Shown piece by piece: positions 37,271 to 41,262 of a DNA stretch of 41,262 nt. The DNA is taken from positions 1 to 41,262 of the forward strand of contig NZ_SHMH01000015.1 of the NCBI RefSeq assembly GCF_004283755.1, written 5' to 3'. The position numbers and the translations under genes are program-made. The first letter of the stretch is position 1. Each line of letters begins with the position of its first letter. The notes under the pieces were generated by a model, which saw only the letters and a list, made by a program, of their open reading frames with translations, was not told the origin of the DNA and searched no databases. The DNA comes from Pseudoxanthomonas winnipegensis. GTDB lineage: Bacteria; Pseudomonadota; Gammaproteobacteria; Xanthomonadales; Xanthomonadaceae.

Positions 37271-37627
37271 TCAGCCGTGCCGACGTTCCAGCTCGTCGGC
37301 CAGCTCGTTGGCGGCCTGCAAGTCGTTTTCCAGGCTGGTGGCGTGGTCTGCGATCACGTCCCAGCCGTCGTTCCCGTACACGAACAACACCGAGCCGACG
37401 CGCTCCCAGCGCGGGGCGTCGTCGGTGGTCGGGAGCGGGCGGTAAGCGATCAGCGTTTCCTCATCGGTCGCGCCCATCGCGGAAAAGATGGCCTTGGCAT
37501 CGCGGGAGCGGCGCAAGGCCACTTCCTCCCCGTCGTACACGCTCACGAAGTAGCCGGCGGCCAGAAGGCCGGCAATGGCGGCCTTGGCGATGCGATTCTC
37601 GATGCGTTGGCGTTCTTGGATGTTCAT
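37271..37627 (-). CDS. Hypothetical protein, 118 aa (second listing of 3905-4261)
   Basis: Identical to 3905-4261, first gene behind the operator at 37647-37673. Confidence 0.75.
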   Translation of the reverse strand: MNIQERQRIENRIAKAAIAGLLAAGYFVSVYDGEEVALRRSRDAKAIFSAMGATDEETLIAYRPLPTTDDAPRWERVGSVLFVYGNDGWDVIADHATSLENDLQAANELADELERRHG

Positions 37628-37646
37628 GGTTCCTCCTGCGGCAGGT

Positions 37647-37673
37647 GTGGTGTGCATTGTTATTGCACACCAC
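37647..37673 (-). promoter_or_regulatory. Palindromic operator (second listing of 4281-4307)
   Basis: 10-bp arms GTGGTGTGCA/TGCACACCAC, 20 bp upstream of the ATG at 37627. Confidence 0.8.
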
Positions 37674-37683
37674 GGGCGAAAAA

Positions 37684-38052
37684 TCAAAACAGGGCGATTT
37701 GCTCGGTGCGCTGCGGGTCGGTCTGTTCCAGCCAGTCGCGGGCGAAGGCCTCGACGCGGCCCGCCGGGATGCACGAACCCATCCACCCGCCGGAACTGCG
37801 GCCGCTGGCTTCGTCCAAGCTGTAAATGCGGCCGTCCTCGCGGAAAGCGATGCAGACATGCGTGGCATCCCACAACATGCCCGGCTTGCCGTAAGCGCCG
37901 CCAGCGGCCAGCTCGGCAGTCAGGCGGTACGCGGTCAGGCTCCGGCCCATCAGCTCCGGCCGTTCCTCCACGCGCTGCGCGACCTTGGCCAGCAGGCCGG
38001 TCAGCGCCGGCGACGGCTCGGCATCCCACATTTCCAAGTGCAAGGGAAACAT
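37684..38052 (-). CDS. Hypothetical protein, 122 aa (second listing of 4318-4686)
   Basis: Identical to 4318-4686. Confidence 0.7.
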   Translation of the reverse strand: MFPLHLEMWDAEPSPALTGLLAKVAQRVEERPELMGRSLTAYRLTAELAAGGAYGKPGMLWDATHVCIAFREDGRIYSLDEASGRSSGGWMGSCIPAGRVEAFARDWLEQTDPQRTEQIALF

Positions 38053-38342
38053 CAGCGGTTCCCCAGCGTCAGGCCGCGCCGCTTGGCTTCGGCAGTACGC
38101 GCGAACGGCAACCGCTCGGCCAGCTCTGCATCGGTGATGGTGTCCAGCGACACCAGCCCGCCGCCATACCGCGCCCAGCTCATCAACGTGCGCGTTCCGT
38201 CCGGCAGTCTGCCCTTGAAATCCCGGTGCTCGTGGCGGTAGATCAGGTTAAACGCCTGCTCGCGCTCCTTCCCCCCCATCGCAGAACCCGAGTTCTGAGC
38301 CGGCTCTTGATGTTGCTGTTGCTGGTGATTTGCGTGGTTCAT
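38052..38342 (-). CDS. His/Gln-rich N-terminus protein, 96 aa (second listing of 4686-4976)
   Basis: Identical to 4686-4976. Confidence 0.75.
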   Translation of the reverse strand: MNHANHQQQQHQEPAQNSGSAMGGKEREQAFNLIYRHEHRDFKGRLPDGTRTLMSWARYGGGLVSLDTITDAELAERLPFARTAEAKRRGLTLGNR

Positions 38343-38724
38343 TGCATGCCTCCTGTGGTGGTTGGTGTCCATCGCGTCGCCGTCGTCCTTCGCCGTGCTT
38401 CCCGCGTAGGTCGGCCGGGCGGACAAGCTGGCGTTCAAGGGGTGGAGGGGCGGCTGGCGCGGCCCGCAGCGAAGCGAGGACACGGGCCGCCCCGGAAAGC
38501 GATAGCGGCCCCTTTAACGACTGCGCGCCCGGCCTACCTTTCAGCGGGGGCGAAGGGGGACGGTGATGCGAGGCTTGGACACGCCACGGGTGGCAATGAA
38601 CGCGATCAGCGGCGGCGATAGCTGCCGTGCCGTGCGCCGGCGCGAATCCGCGCACGCGGATCTGCGCCGGCGTGCTCCTGGGCGGGCGCGATCGACGCGC
38701 AGCGGCGATCCCGGCCGCTGCTCT
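38267..38724. repeat. 458-bp direct repeat (second listing of 4901-5358)
   Basis: Same block as 4901-5358 and 32999-33456. Confidence 0.9.
38340..38598 (-). promoter_or_regulatory. Inverted-repeat leader unit A (second listing)
   Basis: Same as 4974-5232; no gene lies in this stretch. Confidence 0.6.
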
Positions 38725-38743
38725 TGGCGGATGCAGCGAAGCG

Positions 38744-38767
38744 AAAAAAACGGGGCTTTCGCCCCGT
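38744..38767 (-). terminator. Terminator of the 38-aa gene (second listing)
   Basis: Same as 5378-5401. Confidence 0.9.
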
Positions 38768-38773
38768 CCCTCC

Positions 38774-38890
38774 TTAGTTGAGTTTTTCGACCAGCGCCGC
38801 GATGGCTGTTACCAGCGTCGCCAGGGCCGTGATGATGGCCGGCAGGTTTTCCAGCACCGTTTTGAGGACTTGATGCGTGCGGTTTTTCAT
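38774..38890 (-). CDS. Small hydrophobic peptide, 38 aa (second listing of 5408-5524)
   Basis: Identical to 5408-5524. Confidence 0.65.
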   Translation of the reverse strand: MKNRTHQVLKTVLENLPAIITALATLVTAIAALVEKLN

Positions 38891-39118
38891 AGTGCGTTCC
38901 TTTCGGCGCGGGGTTGTTGATCGCGCACCGATAAGGCGCATGGCGGACAAGGGCGACGTTCAAGGGCGAACCCGGAAGCCGCAGCGCAAGCGACCGCAGG
39001 GAGTGCGAACGGGTGAGGATTCGGCGTAGCGAACCCTTGTGCGGCGGCCGCGCCATGCGATGTTCGGTGCATGCTGGCGATCAACAACGCTGCGTCGATG
39101 CTAAGGAAGCGCACTATG
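38888..39118 (-). promoter_or_regulatory. Inverted-repeat leader unit B (second listing)
   Basis: Same as 5522-5752; the mirrored decayed gene copy continues to about 39201. Confidence 0.6.
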
Positions 39119-39286
39119 AGCACGCATCGAGGCCGGGGTGCTGGATGCCGGACATTGGCCTTGGCGACGCTGGTAATCGCGGCGCTGGTCGAAAAGCCAG
39201 TGCAGGGCGGGGCGTCCGCTTTTTTCGCGCAGCGGAATCCGCCGGCGGCCAGCGGCCGCCTGCCGTTGCCGTTGCTTGGCGCGGGC

Positions 39287-39317
39287 AAAAAAAAGCCGCC
39301 GAGAATCCCCGGCGGCG
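39287..39317 (-). terminator. Terminator of the 90-aa gene (second listing)
   Basis: Same as 5921-5951. Confidence 0.85.
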
Positions 39318-39360
39318 GAAGCGGGCGGCCGAGAATCCCCAGCCGCCAACCTGGTGCGTA

Positions 39361-39633
39361 TTACTCGGGCAGGTTCCAGTCCTCGCCCTGGTCTTTTTCC
39401 CTCGGCTCGCGCTTCTTCACGATCAGCGTGATTTCCCCATCGACCGCAACCGGGACGGTGCGCAGCTTGAGCGTGAAGCCGCCGCTTTGGGTCGGGAAGG
39501 CCACGCCGCAGCGGAACCATTCGGTGCCGGTTTCGCCGTCGCGCTTGGTGTATTCGTGGGGGGTCACCACGTCGAAGCGGTCGCGTTCGGCCGGCGCGGG
39601 GGCAGCAGCGGATTTGGAAGCGTTCTTGGCCAT
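39361..39633 (-). CDS. Hypothetical protein, 90 aa (second listing of 5995-6267)
   Basis: Identical to 5995-6267. Confidence 0.75.
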   Translation of the reverse strand: MAKNASKSAAAPAPAERDRFDVVTPHEYTKRDGETGTEWFRCGVAFPTQSGGFTLKLRTVPVAVDGEITLIVKKREPREKDQGEDWNLPE

Positions 39634-39846
39634 CGTCTTAACTCCTTCGGTTGTTGGGTATGCGCTTGTGCGCGTGGTCGCCATCGGGTGGTGAAGCGAG
39701 CGGTCAAGGGGTGGAGGGGTGGCTGGCGCGGCCCGCAGCGCAGCGAGGACACGGGCCACCCTGGAATCCCCTTTACCGCGCAAAGCGAGCTGCCCGACAG
39801 TGCCACGGTTACAGCACACGCGCCCAACAATCCGGGGGAGTTGATG
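39631..39846 (-). promoter_or_regulatory. Inverted-repeat leader unit C (second listing)
   Basis: Same as 6265-6480; the mirrored decayed gene copy continues to about 40056. Confidence 0.65.
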
Positions 39847-40221
39847 GCCATGCGACCCGAACTCCGCCGCGCCGCGCTGGCCGCGACCGCGTGTGGTGGC
39901 CAGAATACACCTTGCAACGGCATTGCACACTTCCGCTGCGGCGTGGCCTTCCCGACCCGCGGCTTCTCGCGTTGCACCGGCTCGGTGTCGATGGGGATGC
40001 TGATCGTGAGGGGCCGAAAGGAAAGGGCGAGGCCTGCGCCTGCCCGATGCACCGGGTTGGCGGCTGGCTCGGCCGATAGTGCCGGCGTGTTCGGCGGCTG
40101 ATTTGCCCGCGTGCTCTTGCTTCTGCAAGCGGAGCGCGCAGGGGCGAGGATTAGGGCCGACTGGCGATGACGCGGGACGCGGCATCGGTGCGCAGCACCC
40201 CAAGCCGATGACCGCTTGCGG

Positions 40222-40671
40222 TCACGCCCGCGAATGGGTTTGCTCGGGAGACTTGGACTTTCTCAATCGAGGCAATCCCGGCAATTTCAGTTGCGCACGA
40301 TCACTAGGCTGGATGTTCTTCTGCTTAGGCCTGCTCGGCTTCTTCTGCGACCCCGACTTCGATTCACGCTTGAGCTTTGCCAGCGTCTTGATCGCATCGG
40401 GCCGGCCCCGTCGGTACGGTTTCGGATCGCGGACGTAATTCACCGGCAACACCTCAAACGACGACACGCCCAAGGCCAGCAGTTGAGCGGCGGCAGTATC
40501 GAGCGACGCGAACAAGCGGGGTTCGCCTCGCTGGCCATGCAATTGATTTTCGGTCTGGCCTACGCGCACCATCACGGCATAGCCGCCTCGCTGGCCGACC
40601 AGTTGCACGGCACGCAAAGCGCCCGCGGCCGCCAAGGCGGCGAGGGTGGTAACGGAAATGGCGGTTGTCAT
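40222..40671 (-). CDS. ParC-like protein, 149 aa (second listing of 6856-7305)
   Basis: Identical to 6856-7305. Confidence 0.65.
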   Translation of the reverse strand: MTTAISVTTLAALAAAGALRAVQLVGQRGGYAVMVRVGQTENQLHGQRGEPRLFASLDTAAAQLLALGVSSFEVLPVNYVRDPKPYRRGRPDAIKTLAKLKRESKSGSQKKPSRPKQKNIQPSDRAQLKLPGLPRLRKSKSPEQTHSRA

Positions 40672-40711
40672 GATCGACCCATCAAACATACAAGTTTGAT
40701 TGTCGAACATG
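40669..40711 (-). promoter_or_regulatory. Inverted repeat unit E at the ParC-like gene start (second listing)
   Basis: Same as 7303-7345. Confidence 0.55.
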
Positions 40712-40836
40712 CGAAGGTCGGGCTGCAAGCCCTACCGGGATGAAGGGGAATCCGAACATAACCGCCAATTCCGCGCAGTCGGCACGCTGCCCGCGATCCG
40801 GCTCGGAAAGCCGGGACTTTGCCTTTCATCGCATTT

Positions 40837-41262
40837 CGCCGGCGCGAATCCGCGCACGCGGATCTGCGCCGGCGTGCTCCTGGGCGGGCGCGATCGACGC
40901 GCAGCGGCGATCCCGGCCGCTGCTCTGGCTTCTGCCCGCGGTGGCCCGGCAGGGCCGCCGGGGGCGCTTTGCGCTGGCCAGCTCGCGCACCAGGTCGTGC
41001 GGTGGACGCCGGCGCGGGGCTGTCCGGGCGGTTGACGTGGCCACCAGGCCACGCGCCCGGCCGCGCCGGTGGCCGACGTGCTCGGGGCCGGCCCGGTAGG
41101 TCGCTTCGGCGACCAGGCCGGCATGCTCCGGGCGTCGGCGCGAATCCGCGCATGCGGATCTGCGCCGGCGTGCTCGGGTGGGGCGGGGTAGCGGCCCTGG
41201 GGGACGCGCCGGCCCATGCCCTGCGCCGCGTAGGAGCGCGCCAGCGCCCCGTGGCGTGCCTG
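40837..41262. repeat. Repeat R, copy 4 (same locus as copy 2 in a circle)
   Basis: Identical to 7471-7896. The window stops exactly where R copies diverge. Confidence 0.9.

Larger units (their letters stand above)
33367..41262. repeat. Long terminal direct repeat, copy 2
   Basis: Same as 1-7896 except G at 33499. This copy continues from unique sequence (32999-33366), so the G is the better-supported base for this location. Genes inside are listed below and are probably not extra copies. Confidence 0.95.

Noticed and set aside
33367..41262. A genuine second set of accessory genes
   Set aside because: Near-perfect identity at constant offset and ends at repeat boundaries make contig overlap of a circle far more likely; kept as second listings.

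Overview
The window is a GC-rich conjugative plasmid with no visible resistance, metabolic or transposase genes. Almost every credible gene lies on the minus strand. The DNA-transfer and partition proteins are of proteobacterial (RP4/Ti-like) type; GC content and gene style suggest a high-GC beta- or gammaproteobacterial host (for example Xanthomonadaceae or Burkholderiales), but the genus cannot be fixed from sequence alone. Positions 1-7896 recur at 33367-41262 with a single difference seen (T133 versus G33499). The window also begins and ends exactly at the edges of a 426-bp repeat (R). The simplest reading is a circular plasmid of 33,366 bp whose contig was written 1.24 times, so genes after 33367 are most likely second listings of the same genes.

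Layout in plasmid order, reading the minus strand from high to low coordinates. (1) 32.1-30.9 kb: a small membrane protein, a replication-control region with a candidate antisense RNA, and a putative RepA. (2) 30.7-28.3 kb: a DnaA box, a GC-hairpin array, parA, a ribbon-helix-helix partner gene, and an array of 8-bp GCATGCTT repeats (candidate centromere). (3) 28.8-21.2 kb: DUF2840 protein, TraF-type peptidase, VirB1, an AT-richer candidate oriT, VirD2-like (DUF3363) relaxase, VirD4/TraG, a small protein and VirB11/TrbB. (4) 21.0-11.9 kb: VirB2-B3-B4-B5-lipoprotein-B6-B8-B9-B10. (5) 11.8-8.1 kb: small regulator-like and membrane proteins and a type IA topoisomerase (TopB/TraE). (6) 7.3-0.6 kb plus 33.1-32.4 kb: about 16 small, mostly unknown genes, including a ParC-like protein, a DUF6573 protein and two paralogues sharing an HTLAVGD domain, arranged in short operons.

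The most unusual structure is in region 6. Several small genes are preceded by a 210-255 bp imperfect inverted repeat. The gene's start codon is at one end and a mirrored, decayed copy of the same start (and in two cases most of the gene) is at the other. Their central stems show compensatory base changes. If the T-strand is the plus strand, as the TATCTTG/CCC nic candidate suggests, these fold-backs would lie in the entering single strand and point transcription into the genes. This is the arrangement expected of single-strand promoters such as Frpo of plasmid F. Several operons also share a palindromic operator built on ATTGCACACC, implying one plasmid-encoded regulator that could not be identified. 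Together the genes describe a self-transmissible plasmid: relaxase and VirD4 process and deliver DNA to a VirB/Trb type IV channel, Par/Rep maintain the replicon, and an early-entering block of small proteins of unknown role may act during establishment in the recipient.
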